Source: Ohessyouella blattaphilus
GTDB lineage: Bacteria > Bacillota > Clostridia > Lachnospirales > Lachnospiraceae
Length of the DNA stretch: 64,000 nt
NCBI RefSeq assembly: GCF_024721265.1
Contig: NZ_JAMXOC010000001.1
Span: 432,954-496,953, forward strand
Reading direction: 5' to 3'
The position numbers and the translations under genes are program-made. Of this stretch, positions 43,540 to 52,578 are shown piece after piece (position 1 is the stretch's first letter; each line of letters opens with the position of its first letter). The notes under the pieces are model-generated. The model worked only from the letters and a program-made list of their open reading frames with translations. It searched no databases and was not told the origin of the DNA.

Positions 43540-44427
43540 TTACATATCGTATTTTCTTAGCATGCTCTGAGTAAATTCTAGTAAGCCTTTGGCGGCAACA
43601 TCTAGCTTTTCTTCCGTGGGATCAGGAATCAAATTGCGCCACGTCTTAATATCCCGGCCAACTTCTCCGCCCATCTGCACGAAAGGCTCGGAGACAATAT
43701 TGCCTTTAAAGTCAATATCCTTAAGAGCTTTAAAGACTTTATCCCAGTCAAGGGTTCCCATTCCTGGTGGCTTACGATTATTCTCGCCTGTATGGAAGCT
43801 TTTTAATAAGCTGCCGGCATGGCGAATCGCCTCACCCATATCGTTCTCTTCAATATTCATGTGATACGTATCCAGTAAAACCCCCACATTATCGAGTCCC
43901 ACTTCTTTTACGTAATCCACTGCTTCCACTGCGGTATTTAAAACCACACCTTCAAAACGGTTAACCGCTTCCACACAGTACGTAACACCGTAACCGGCTG
44001 CCGAACCAGCAATCTCCTTCATGCAGTTAATGCTGCGTTCTCTACGTACTTGCTTATCGTCATAGTTAATGATTTCACTAGGACTGCCCCAGCCTTCATA
44101 GCTAACACCAGAGATGATATCGCCACCTAAATAGGCTACCTTCTCAACGATTCGTTTTAAATACTCTACACCGCCACTGCGGACACTGCTATCGGCACTG
44201 GTCAAATCGTACTTCTTATCTAACCCAACACTAAACGTTAGTAAAACCCCTGCATCCGCTGCCGCTTTTTTTATTTCATCCAAACGACTATTATCCATTT
44301 CTAGGAGTGGTTGAGCTTGAAATTCTAAAATATCAAAACCGATTTTCGCTGCCTTATTAATGTACTTAATATGGTCTGCTGCCCAGTTCTCTTCCCAGAA
44401 ATTCATGAATATACCAAGTTTATTCAT
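43540..44427 (-). CDS. D-psicose/D-tagatose 3-epimerase family protein
   Basis: 295 residues, a TIM-barrel isomerase. The four metal ligands of D-psicose 3-epimerase are conserved: Glu153 (YCVEAVNRFEG), Asp186 (VLLDTYHMNIEEN), His212 (SFHTGENNRKPPG) and Glu247 (VSEPFV). Family members epimerise free ketohexoses at C3. It follows the ROK gene by 12 nt and closes a cluster with a ribose-type ABC transporter, so it likely acts on the imported sugar. A second homologue is at 59194. Confidence 0.88.
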   Translation of the reverse strand: MNKLGIFMNFWEENWAADHIKYINKAAKIGFDILEFQAQPLLEMDNSRLDEIKKAAADAGVLLTFSVGLDKKYDLTSADSSVRSGGVEYLKRIVEKVAYLGGDIISGVSYEGWGSPSEIINYDDKQVRRERSINCMKEIAGSAAGYGVTYCVEAVNRFEGVVLNTAVEAVDYVKEVGLDNVGVLLDTYHMNIEENDMGEAIRHAGSLLKSFHTGENNRKPPGMGTLDWDKVFKALKDIDFKGNIVSEPFVQMGGEVGRDIKTWRNLIPDPTEEKLDVAAKGLLEFTQSMLRKYDM

Positions 44428-44439
44428 CTATCTCCTCCA

Positions 44440-45543
44440 CTAAATACTCTCAAAAAAATCATCGATATAATTAAGAGCCGCTCCAGCCGCCGCCGATTCC
44501 ACTTTATACTTACAAGGCAAGATGTAATCCATCGCCTTCTCTTTCGTAAAGGGACTGCGAGCGTCTACCCTTCTGGCTAGCTCTTCTAAGTGCTCCTCAA
44601 TGTAAGCACCGATATAACCACCAATAATCACTTTACTATCAAACAACATCCGAATATTGTGAATACCTATCGCCAATTCATTTAGATACGTATCCCACAT
44701 TTCTGCTGCTTTTTTATCACCTTGCCCTAAAAGCTCAAAAAATTCTTCCAAGTTGCCATCTGTGTATTCATCTAATTTGGTCGCCCGACAAACCGTATCA
44801 AAGCAACCATAACGACCACAATAGCACTGTTCGCCGCCTTCGCGAACCACCAAGGTGTGACCAATTTCACCGCTTTTTAAAGTATCGCCTACATACATCT
44901 TGTTGTCGATAATCACCGAACCGCCAACACTATTATTTAGACTTAAATAAAAGGCATTCTTAAGGGTGCCATCAATCCACGCCTCAGCGTGTCCTGACAT
45001 CTCCGAATCATGAAAGAGACGGTTGCGATAAGGAACGTATTTGGCAATCCGCTTCCTCGTCGCCCCGGTAAAATTAAGAGTCATACCATAGGTAACGTCC
45101 TCGCCGTCTTCCGAGACTAGGCTCTGGACAGCTATCCCTACTCCCAGGAGCTGCTCATCGCTCACATCTGTTTTGCGTTTCACACTCTCTACTAACTCAC
45201 CGATCTTCTTAAGATACTCTTCATCCTCAAGATTAAATCGCGTCCGCACTTTTTCCTTTACTATCACCTGACCGTTTAAATCCACCGATACAGCAGTCAT
45301 ATGATTCTTCGTCAAATAGATTCCGATAGCAATTCGCGCCTGAGAAGCACCAGCGTAAGCAACCGCATTACGCCCTCCGGTGTTCTCGATCTTTGTCGGT
45401 GTTTCTACCACACCTAATTCCATTAAATATTGTAAATTATTTGAAACTGTTGGAAGACTGAGCTTCAAGCCAAAAACAATATCCTGTTTGGAAACCGGTC
45501 CGTTCCTTCGCACATATTGATAAATTAATTGACTTTTTCTCAT
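44440..45543 (-). CDS. ROK-family transcriptional regulator
   Basis: About 367 residues. An N-terminal winged helix (RKSQLIYQYVRRNGPVSKQDIVFGLKLSLPTVSNNLQYLMELGVV) precedes a ROK sugar-kinase fold with the zinc motif EQCYCGRYGCFDTVC and GGSVIID. The helix-turn-helix marks it as an XylR/NagC-type regulator sensing a sugar, probably for the adjacent transporter operon. I start it at the ATG at 45543; a GTG 15 nt upstream is possible. Confidence 0.88.
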   Translation of the reverse strand: MRKSQLIYQYVRRNGPVSKQDIVFGLKLSLPTVSNNLQYLMELGVVETPTKIENTGGRNAVAYAGASQARIAIGIYLTKNHMTAVSVDLNGQVIVKEKVRTRFNLEDEEYLKKIGELVESVKRKTDVSDEQLLGVGIAVQSLVSEDGEDVTYGMTLNFTGATRKRIAKYVPYRNRLFHDSEMSGHAEAWIDGTLKNAFYLSLNNSVGGSVIIDNKMYVGDTLKSGEIGHTLVVREGGEQCYCGRYGCFDTVCRATKLDEYTDGNLEEFFELLGQGDKKAAEMWDTYLNELAIGIHNIRMLFDSKVIIGGYIGAYIEEHLEELARRVDARSPFTKEKAMDYILPCKYKVESAAAGAALNYIDDFFESI

Positions 45544-45566
45544 AGCTCCACCCTTCACAACACCTT

Positions 45567-46514
45567 TTAGTTAGCTTTTCTCTTTTTCTGGATACAATCG
45601 AAGCCTACTGCTAAGGCTAATACAACACCCATAACAATATCCTGAACGTAAGAATTAATATTCATTAGTACCATGCCGTTTTGAAGAGCGCCGATGATAA
45701 ATGTACCAGCCACAACGCCAGACATCTTACCGTAACCACCCGTTACGGAAACACCACCGAGAACCACACAAGTGATAACATCGAACTCATAACCAAGACC
45801 TGCTGTTGCCATTCCTGAATTAACCCGAGATAACATAACGATACCTGCTAATCCAGCAAAGAAACCAGAGATGGCAAACACTAAATATTTAATTCTTCCT
45901 ACGCGAATACCAGATAACTTCGCCGCTTCTATATTACCACCAACTGCATAGAAATATCTACCAAAATATGTTTTATTAAGGATAAATGACCCTAAAGCAA
46001 AACAAAGTGCCATAATAATAACCGGTACCGGAATAATACCTACGTACCCCTGGCCGAACACCTTAAACTTTTCGGTAAAGCCGTTAATCGGCAAACCACC
46101 GGAGATAATAAGAGCCAAACCTTGGAAAGCCGTCTGGACCGCGAAGGTAGCGATAATCGCTGGCATTCCAACAGTCGAAACCATGAAACCGTTTAATAAA
46201 CCGATTACGGTGGAGGCCAATAAGGTAAGGATAATTGCCAACCACATATTCATGCCCATATGCACCATAAAGTACGCACAGATAATATTAACAAATGAAA
46301 TAATCGTACCCGTCGATAAGTCGATGTCACCAAGTAAGATAACAAAGGTCATACCGATTGAAGCAATTCCGTACATCGATACCTGACGTAACAGAGTTAA
46401 AATATTGTTCGGGTTTACGAAACGAGGATTGGCAATGGTAAAAACAATTACTAGAAAAATCAGCACCAGCCAAATCGCTTTATCCTTTAATTGATATACT
46501 ACTTTACTCTTCAT
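45567..46514 (-). CDS. Ribose-type sugar ABC transporter permease (RbsC-like)
   Basis: 315 residues, about ten membrane helices. CUT2 motifs include GDIDLSTGTIISFVNIICAY, GMPAIIATFAVQTAFQGLALI, GRYFYAVGGNIEAAKLSGIRV and the final DIVMGVVLALAVGFDCIQKKRK. It is shorter than the MmsB permeases in this window and belongs to the ribose/allose/xylitol-type branch. It overlaps the ATPase stop by 4 nt. Confidence 0.93.
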   Translation of the reverse strand: MKSKVVYQLKDKAIWLVLIFLVIVFTIANPRFVNPNNILTLLRQVSMYGIASIGMTFVILLGDIDLSTGTIISFVNIICAYFMVHMGMNMWLAIILTLLASTVIGLLNGFMVSTVGMPAIIATFAVQTAFQGLALIISGGLPINGFTEKFKVFGQGYVGIIPVPVIIMALCFALGSFILNKTYFGRYFYAVGGNIEAAKLSGIRVGRIKYLVFAISGFFAGLAGIVMLSRVNSGMATAGLGYEFDVITCVVLGGVSVTGGYGKMSGVVAGTFIIGALQNGMVLMNINSYVQDIVMGVVLALAVGFDCIQKKRKAN

Positions 46515-48034
46515 ACAGTCTTCTCCTCCTCGATACTGGTACGGGCTTCAGATGCGAACTCCATAATTACTTCTTGATTAAATTCTTCTTTAGCAAGTTC
46601 GCCGGTCATTTTCCCTTCTGATAACACCACAATCCGATCTGACATTCCCATCAACTCTTCCATTTCCGAAGAGATCATCAAAATCGCTTTTCCTTCTTTT
46701 TCCACAAGATCATTCATTATTTTATAAATTTCGTATTTGGCACCAACGTCAATTCCTCTAGTCGGCTCATCAAAGATAATAAGCTCAGAGTTTGCCGCTA
46801 GCCACCGTCCCAGAATTACCTTCTGCTGGTTACCACCGCTTAAGTTCTTCATTAGCTGATGTAAACTCGGAGTCTTAATCGCCATATTCTCCCGATATTT
46901 TTCAGCCGTTGCTACCTCTTTCTTAGAATTGATAACACTGAGCGTCGAGTTCTTCTCGTAAATCGGCATATTGATATTGTCCTTAATGGAAATCCCCAGC
47001 ATCGCTCCGTGACGCTTCCGGTCTTCTGGCACAAGGGCAATCCCGGTATCGATAGCTTCCCGCGGCGTCTTCGGATTTACTTCCTTGCCATTAATAAACA
47101 TCTGGCCCGACTGCCTTTTCGCTGCCCCAAAAATCATTTCTGCTAGCTCTGTCCGGCCAGCACCAACGAGACCACCAAGTCCAAGAATCTCACCTTTATG
47201 GACCTTTAAGCTAATATTTTCATCGCCGTTTCCGGTTAGGTCTTTCACTTCTAAGACTACCTGACTCTTATCGATGCAATCCCCTCTCGGCGGATAAGTC
47301 TCTGTCAACTCACGACCTACCATTAGCTTAATCAGTTCTTGTACATGACTTTCGCTAGTCTGTAACGTCTTAACGTATTCGCCATCTCGGAGAACGAGAA
47401 TTCTATCCGATAGACGATATATCTCTTCCAATCTATGAGATATGTAGATAATGGAAATCCCTTCTTTGCGAAGCCTCTCAACCACTCTAAACATACTCTC
47501 AACTTCGGCACTGGTTAGGGGTGCTGAAGGTTCATCCATAATCAAAATTTTGGCATCCTGCTGGATAGCCTTAGCGATTTCCACCATTTGCTGGTAACCA
47601 ACCGTCAAATCCTTCATTAACGTCTTAGGATTGATCTTGATTCGCAGCTGCTCAAACGCCTTTGCCGCTTCTCTTTCCATCGCCTTCTTATCAACAACTA
47701 TACCTTTTTTTATCGGGCGCCCAAGAAATAAGTTCTCAGCTGCCGATAGCTCTTTTACATTATTAAATTCCTGATAAATAATTGCAATTCCATTTTCCGC
47801 TGCTAACTGCGGCGTCATACTGTCATATTCTTTGCCATTTACAATAATCTTGCCAGAAGTCGGGATTACCGCTCCCGAACAGCATTTGATAAGGGTTGAT
47901 TTCCCAGCACCATTTTCCCCGATTAACGCCAGAATTTCGCCTTTTCTAAGTTCCAGGGTCACGTCTTTTAAAGCTACAACACCGGGATATTCTTTTCTTA
48001 TATGTTCTAATTGTAATACATATTCTTCACTCAT
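46511..48034 (-). CDS. Ribose-type sugar ABC transporter ATP-binding protein (RbsA-like)
   Basis: 507 residues with two ABC domains. The first has [33 protein letters not shown] and ILIMDEPSAPL. The second has [35 protein letters not shown] and [13 protein letters not shown]. It drives import of a pentose, hexose or polyol with the adjacent permease. The gap to the binding protein upstream carries a strong hairpin. Confidence 0.94.
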   Translation of the reverse strand: MSEEYVLQLEHIRKEYPGVVALKDVTLELRKGEILALIGENGAGKSTLIKCCSGAVIPTSGKIIVNGKEYDSMTPQLAAENGIAIIYQEFNNVKELSAAENLFLGRPIKKGIVVDKKAMEREAAKAFEQLRIKINPKTLMKDLTVGYQQMVEIAKAIQQDAKILIMDEPSAPLTSAEVESMFRVVERLRKEGISIIYISHRLEEIYRLSDRILVLRDGEYVKTLQTSESHVQELIKLMVGRELTETYPPRGDCIDKSQVVLEVKDLTGNGDENISLKVHKGEILGLGGLVGAGRTELAEMIFGAAKRQSGQMFINGKEVNPKTPREAIDTGIALVPEDRKRHGAMLGISIKDNINMPIYEKNSTLSVINSKKEVATAEKYRENMAIKTPSLHQLMKNLSGGNQQKVILGRWLAANSELIIFDEPTRGIDVGAKYEIYKIMNDLVEKEGKAILMISSEMEELMGMSDRIVVLSEGKMTGELAKEEFNQEVIMEFASEARTSIEEEKTV

Positions 48035-48064
48035 ATTTTTCCCTCACGGCCGTATTTATTGTTT

Positions 48065-48091
48065 GGAGGCGGTTTAAAGTAAACCGCCTCC
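48065..48091 (-). promoter_or_regulatory. Intercistronic hairpin between binding protein and ATPase (third operon)
   Basis: A perfect 12-bp stem (GGAGGCGGTTTA / TAAACCGCCTCC) with a 3-nt loop in the gap after the binding protein stop. Third example of this arrangement in the window. Confidence 0.75.
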
Positions 48092-48125
48092 AATTTGTTA
48101 GTCATTTCCTACTTATTTGCCGTTA

Positions 48126-49148
48126 TTACATTCCAGCGATGATATCATCAACATCGTCTACTGTAATCGCTCTTGTTGGTCTAACAACATTCTTATCACC
48201 TGAGAAGTCTTCGCCGCTAAGGATTCTCTTGTACATTTCTAGACAAGCTTTAGCTGTATCAAGGCTTGATCCTTCAAAGCCTACGATTGCGCGAACTGCT
48301 TCGTCGCCAGCTTTAAGAGATTCTAATTGTTGCATAGTAACGTCAGTTGTGATAACGCCAACATTCTCAGGAATCTTGCCAGCGCCGCCAAATTTTTGTA
48401 ATAAAGCTTCGTTTGCACCGATCATCGCGCCTGCACCAACACCTGCAAAGATTGTACAGTCAGGGTGTGCCTGAAGAACGGTCTCTACGTTTGCAAGAGC
48501 TTTATCCGCTTCAATACCTTCTACAGAAGCTACGATTTCGAATACGCCATCATCACAGAACTCTTCCAGACCTTCTTTAATACCAGTTTCTCTTTCTAGA
48601 AGAACCTTCGTTGAAGGATAGCCGATTGTACATACTTTCGCTGGAGCATCTTTCGTGTAGTTAGCGTTGATGAATTCAGCTGTTGCTTCACCGATGTCTC
48701 TACCAAGAGCGGTGTTGTCAAGAATCCAGTTAGCGGTGGTGTTTTCCATTGGATCATCCCAGCACATTACTTTAATACCAGCATCGAGAGCTTCCCCACA
48801 AATACCCTCAACCGCTTCTGCATCAGAAGGGTGAACCATGATCAGATCACAGCCTGAAGTAATAAAGTTTTCAATCTGGCTTACTTGAGTCGGAGCGTTG
48901 TCGCTACAGTCTACTAATGTATACTCATAGCCTTCTTCTTTAAGCAATTCTTCTAACTTGCCCATAACGCCTGCCCAGTAATCATTCTTCAGTGATTGAA
49001 TCGTGATACCAATCTTCTCTTTGCCGCCGCTATCCTTGTCAGAATCGCCATCAGCTGAACCACCGTCATCCGACTTGCCGCCACAGCCCATCAATAACAT
49101 AGATACCATTACGACACACAGCAGTACACTCAAAATCCTCTTCTTCAT
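48126..49148 (-). CDS. Ribose-type sugar-binding lipoprotein (RbsB-like)
   Basis: About 340 residues from the ATG at 49148 (AGGAGG site 9 nt upstream; the open frame continues to 49217). A lipobox signal peptide (MLLMGC) and a Gly/Asp/Ser linker precede a type I binding fold (IGITIQSLKNDYWAGVMGKLEELLKEEGYEYTLVDCSDN, MVHPSDAEAVEGICGEALDAGIKVMCWDDPM). The sugar is unknown. The leader upstream (49149-49260) contains two small hairpins, AATTATC/GATAATT and GTCCGG/CCGGAC. Confidence 0.92.
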   Translation of the reverse strand: MKKRILSVLLCVVMVSMLLMGCGGKSDDGGSADGDSDKDSGGKEKIGITIQSLKNDYWAGVMGKLEELLKEEGYEYTLVDCSDNAPTQVSQIENFITSGCDLIMVHPSDAEAVEGICGEALDAGIKVMCWDDPMENTTANWILDNTALGRDIGEATAEFINANYTKDAPAKVCTIGYPSTKVLLERETGIKEGLEEFCDDGVFEIVASVEGIEADKALANVETVLQAHPDCTIFAGVGAGAMIGANEALLQKFGGAGKIPENVGVITTDVTMQQLESLKAGDEAVRAIVGFEGSSLDTAKACLEMYKRILSGEDFSGDKNVVRPTRAITVDDVDDIIAGM

Positions 49149-49260
49149 ACACTTTTTCCTCCTTATGTGTAAGTTGTTTTTTTGTCCGGTTACTTTTTTC
49201 CGGACTTTATTCGACAATTATCTTTACGATAATTAATCAAAACACAGACAGTATCGCTTT

Positions 49261-50037
49261 TTAGAAGCTTGTAAAGGCTCCATCAACGATAAAATCAGAA
49301 CCGGTAGTAAATGGACTACTATCCCCTGCTAAGTAGACACAAATACCTTGAAGCTCTTCCGGCTTACCGATACGACCCATGGGGCCGATTTTATTCCACT
49401 CTTCCACCAAAGGCTTAAGCTTTGGATCATTGCTGATTAATTCGGTGCCGATGTAACCTGGGCTAATGCAGTTCACCCGCACGTTCTTCTTCGCCCATTC
49501 TACCGCCATCGACTTCGTCAGCATAATAACGCCAGCCTTTGAAGCATTGTAAGCGCATTGTGGTTGGGGCACATTAACGATGTGACCAGACATGGAAGCG
49601 GTATTGATAATGGAACCGTAGCCCTGCTTTAACATCACTTGACCAGCTGCTTGAGCAGTTAAGAACACCCCGTTTAGATTGATGTTAATGACCTTCATCC
49701 AAGCTTCATAGGACATTTCTTCTGCAGGTTCGTTGATACAGATACCGGCATTATTAAAGGCTACGTCTAATTTACCAAACGTCTCAACTACTTTTGCTAC
49801 CATGGCCTTAACGTCGTCAGGATCTGTTACATCGCACTTAATAGCGATGGTCTTAACGCCGTTCTTCTCGGCAATTTCCTTGGCGGTCTTCTCGGCCTCA
49901 GCGATATCCACATCCACAATCGCTAAATCCGCTCCCGCTTCAGCAAAGCCCGTTGCTACGCTTTTACCAATTCCTCTGGCACCGCCAGTTACGTAAATCG
50001 CCTTTCCATCCAGTCTCATTTTTTCCATTATGCCCAT
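49261..50037 (-). CDS. Short-chain dehydrogenase/reductase (sugar alcohol type)
   Basis: About 258 residues. NAD(P)-binding TGGARGIGKSVA, AFNNAG, and the catalytic Ser in NTASMSG with Tyr and Lys in YNASKAG. The C-terminal GIGKPEELQGICVYLAGDSSPFTTGSDFIVDGAFTSF-like tail is typical of polyol or sorbose/arabinitol-type SDRs. It probably oxidises or reduces the sugar or polyol taken up by the adjacent transporter. The ATG at 50037 lies 8 nt from AGGAGG; the first ATG (50043) is too close. Confidence 0.88.
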   Translation of the reverse strand: MGIMEKMRLDGKAIYVTGGARGIGKSVATGFAEAGADLAIVDVDIAEAEKTAKEIAEKNGVKTIAIKCDVTDPDDVKAMVAKVVETFGKLDVAFNNAGICINEPAEEMSYEAWMKVININLNGVFLTAQAAGQVMLKQGYGSIINTASMSGHIVNVPQPQCAYNASKAGVIMLTKSMAVEWAKKNVRVNCISPGYIGTELISNDPKLKPLVEEWNKIGPMGRIGKPEELQGICVYLAGDSSPFTTGSDFIVDGAFTSF

Positions 50038-50126
50038 TACCATAACCTCCTACTTATTTGTCGAAACCATTTTTGCAAGCCGTTTTGATATTTGCTTTTT
50101 TAAAACGGTTTTATAAATCTGCTTTT

Positions 50127-50155
50127 ATTATATTGCCTAGGCTTGTATTGTGCAA
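50127..50155 (-). promoter_or_regulatory. Promoter of the SDR gene
   Basis: On the minus strand TTGCAC (50155-50150), 17 bp, TATAAT (50132-50127). Downstream, within the leader, lies an inverted repeat CCGTTTT-N15-AAAACGG, a possible operator. Confidence 0.65.
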
Positions 50156-50205
50156 TATGCAAAAAGAAACAAAATTTTCATTAACAATTTGTTCATATTT
50201 GCTAA

Positions 50206-51264
50206 TTAGGAGATTTTGATAACGGATTTTACGATTTCATTCTTCTCTTTCACACTGCGATCCATCGCGTTTTGCACATCGTCAAACTCGAAAATATTCG
50301 TCACAATCCCTTTTAAGTTCACCTTTCCTTTTCGCACCGCCTCAATCGCTACTGGATATAGGTTCCGGTAACGGAATACGGTTTTGAAGGTTAATTCTTT
50401 ATCTAGAGCTAGGCTCATCATTAGATTTGACATGCCAGTCTTGCCGTAGCCAACCATCACGATGTTAGAGCCTTTTCGTAAAATCTGAATCCCTTGATTG
50501 GCAGCAATTTCTTGACCTGAAGTCTCGATAGCTAGGTCAAAGCCTTCACCACCTGTCACTTCGCTAGCCCAAGCAAGGATATCCTGATCCCGGCTATTAA
50601 ACGTGCCATCGGCGCCTAGTTCCATCGCCTTCTCTAAACGCTTATCAATTACATCTACTACATATACTTCCGAGACGCCAAAAGCCTTTAAAGCCATCAT
50701 CGATACCAAACCGATACAGCCCGAACCGAAGACAACCGCCTTCTGTCCGATATGCGCCTCTCCTTGAGAAGCGGCGTGAAAACCAACGGCTAAAGGTTCA
50801 ATTAAAGCCCCTTCTAAAGTACTCATATTCTCCGGAAGCTTAAAACAAAGGTCCGCCGGGTGAGCTACGTACTCCTGGAAGACACCGTCAACCGGTGGGG
50901 TAGCAAAAAAGATGACATCGTTACACAAATTGTATTTACCCTCTTTACAGAAACGACACTTTCCACAGGTCTTTCCTGGCTCTAGAGCAACTTTATCGCC
51001 TATTTTTAGGCTTTTCACATTTTCGCCCACCGCTGTCACCACGCCGCCTGGCTCATGTCCTAAGACGAAGGGCGGTTCCACTACGTAATCGCCAATTCGT
51101 CCTTCTTCATAATAGTGCATATCACTACCACAAATCCCGACATATTCTAGCTTAACTAGCACTTCATCCGCCGTCGGTACTGGCACTGGACGGGTAACAT
51201 AATCAATCTTGCCGATGCCAGTCATCACTGCTACTTTCATTTCTGATTTTATTTCTTTGTTCAT
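50206..51264 (-). CDS. Zinc-dependent sorbitol/xylitol dehydrogenase-like protein
   Basis: 352 residues, a medium-chain dehydrogenase. Catalytic zinc residues lie in YVGICGSDMHYYEEG and GHEPGG with Glu in IEPLAVG. Structural zinc cysteines are in GKTCGKCRFCKEGKYNLC. The NAD site is GSGCIGLVSMMALKAFG. The SDMHYYEEGRIGDYVVEPPFVLGHEP segment is typical of sorbitol/xylitol dehydrogenases. It likely oxidises a polyol to a ketose for the epimerases nearby (inference). Confidence 0.9.
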   Translation of the reverse strand: MNKEIKSEMKVAVMTGIGKIDYVTRPVPVPTADEVLVKLEYVGICGSDMHYYEEGRIGDYVVEPPFVLGHEPGGVVTAVGENVKSLKIGDKVALEPGKTCGKCRFCKEGKYNLCNDVIFFATPPVDGVFQEYVAHPADLCFKLPENMSTLEGALIEPLAVGFHAASQGEAHIGQKAVVFGSGCIGLVSMMALKAFGVSEVYVVDVIDKRLEKAMELGADGTFNSRDQDILAWASEVTGGEGFDLAIETSGQEIAANQGIQILRKGSNIVMVGYGKTGMSNLMMSLALDKELTFKTVFRYRNLYPVAIEAVRKGKVNLKGIVTNIFEFDDVQNAMDRSVKEKNEIVKSVIKIS

Positions 51265-51335
51265 CTTCTATCTTCCTTTCATATTGTTAATTAATTACTT
51301 TATTAATTCGTTTATTAAAGTTGGTAAAAATTTAA

Positions 51336-52499
51336 CTAGATCTTTAAAATTGCTTCTTCTACAAGAAAGACGGCTGCCCCTAAGGCTGCTGCCTCCACTT
51401 TATACTTGCAGGTGCGCAAAAAGTCCCTTTTTTTCTTAAAGATAATCCGCTGCTCCACGTAAGCTTTAAAGTCTTCAAGGTAAGGCTCCATAAAGCTCCC
51501 CACGTAACCGCCGAGAACGATATCACAGTCCATACTCATCACCAACATATCGACGGCATAGGCTAAATTATCCAAATACTCTTGCCATACTTGCTGGTGC
51601 TTTTTACTTCCTGCCTCTAACTTAGGAAAGAACTCTTCTAGCTTACCGTCTTCCATAGAGGCCAGTACAAGCGCGGAACAATAAGGATCCAAACACCCCT
51701 CCTTGCCACAATAACACGTCCTACCTTCGGGGCGAATCACCACGTGACCAAACTCGCCACCTTCCCAGTTATCACCTACGTACATATTTCGGTAATACCC
51801 TAGTCCACCCTGATTATTCGCTCCCGTCTCCAAAAGAATGGCACCACCGACGGTATTGCTTAAAGAAAGATAGATTAAGCTCTCATTGCGATTGCTACCA
51901 GCACACTCGGCAATCGCGCCAGCATTGGCGTCATTAGCTAAGATGCAAGGAAAATCGATGTACTTACACAAATCATCTGCCGTCAATTCCTCTGTGATCT
52001 GAAGCGTGTGGGATTTCTTAATTACGTTACGATTGGCATCTACAATTCCCGGAATAGCTACACCAATCCCACGGATTTTACTTTCGTCGATTTGATAATC
52101 AGCAATAAAACTTTTCAGCTCTTCACCTAGTACTTGGCGATATGCTTCCGTATTGGCGAAACGTCGTCGCTGCCGGCGATAAGCCACCACATCTTCTGAA
52201 AAATCTGTGCTTACAATACCGATATGATTTCTCGTGATATCAATCCCTAAGAACAAAAAGGCATCCTTAATGACCCCATAAGCTTTCGCCTTACGGCCGC
52301 CCGTTGAAGCAAGCTCACCCACTTCTTCTACCACCCCAGCCGCACATAGCTCACCAACAATCGTTAAGACCGTCGGCCCGCTCATGCGAAGGGCCGCAGC
52401 AATTTCTGGCATACTGGCTTCCGCTACCGTATTAAGATAGCGGAAAACCCGATTGCGATTTATCTTCTTTACTTCCTTGCTGCTCGTCCCTTTTACCAT
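51336..52499 (-). CDS. ROK-family transcriptional regulator, second copy
   Basis: About 387 residues. Winged helix (KEVKKINRNRVFRYLNTVAEASMPEIAAALRMSGPTVLTIVGELCAAGVVEEVG) plus ROK domain with LGIDITRNHIGIVSTD, LANDANAGAIAECAG and the zinc motif TCYCGKEGCLDPYC. It is paralogous to the protein at 44440. A promoter TTCACT-N17-TATAAA lies upstream. The start is the ATG at 52499 after GGTGAAGG. It probably controls the polyol dehydrogenase genes. Confidence 0.88.
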   Translation of the reverse strand: MVKGTSSKEVKKINRNRVFRYLNTVAEASMPEIAAALRMSGPTVLTIVGELCAAGVVEEVGELASTGGRKAKAYGVIKDAFLFLGIDITRNHIGIVSTDFSEDVVAYRRQRRRFANTEAYRQVLGEELKSFIADYQIDESKIRGIGVAIPGIVDANRNVIKKSHTLQITEELTADDLCKYIDFPCILANDANAGAIAECAGSNRNESLIYLSLSNTVGGAILLETGANNQGGLGYYRNMYVGDNWEGGEFGHVVIRPEGRTCYCGKEGCLDPYCSALVLASMEDGKLEEFFPKLEAGSKKHQQVWQEYLDNLAYAVDMLVMSMDCDIVLGGYVGSFMEPYLEDFKAYVEQRIIFKKKRDFLRTCKYKVEAAALGAAVFLVEEAILKI

Positions 52500-52578
52500 G
52501 CCTTCACCAACTTTATTAAACATTTTAATTAAGTATTTATATAATGAATAATATCATTAGTGAACCCATTGTGCAAGA

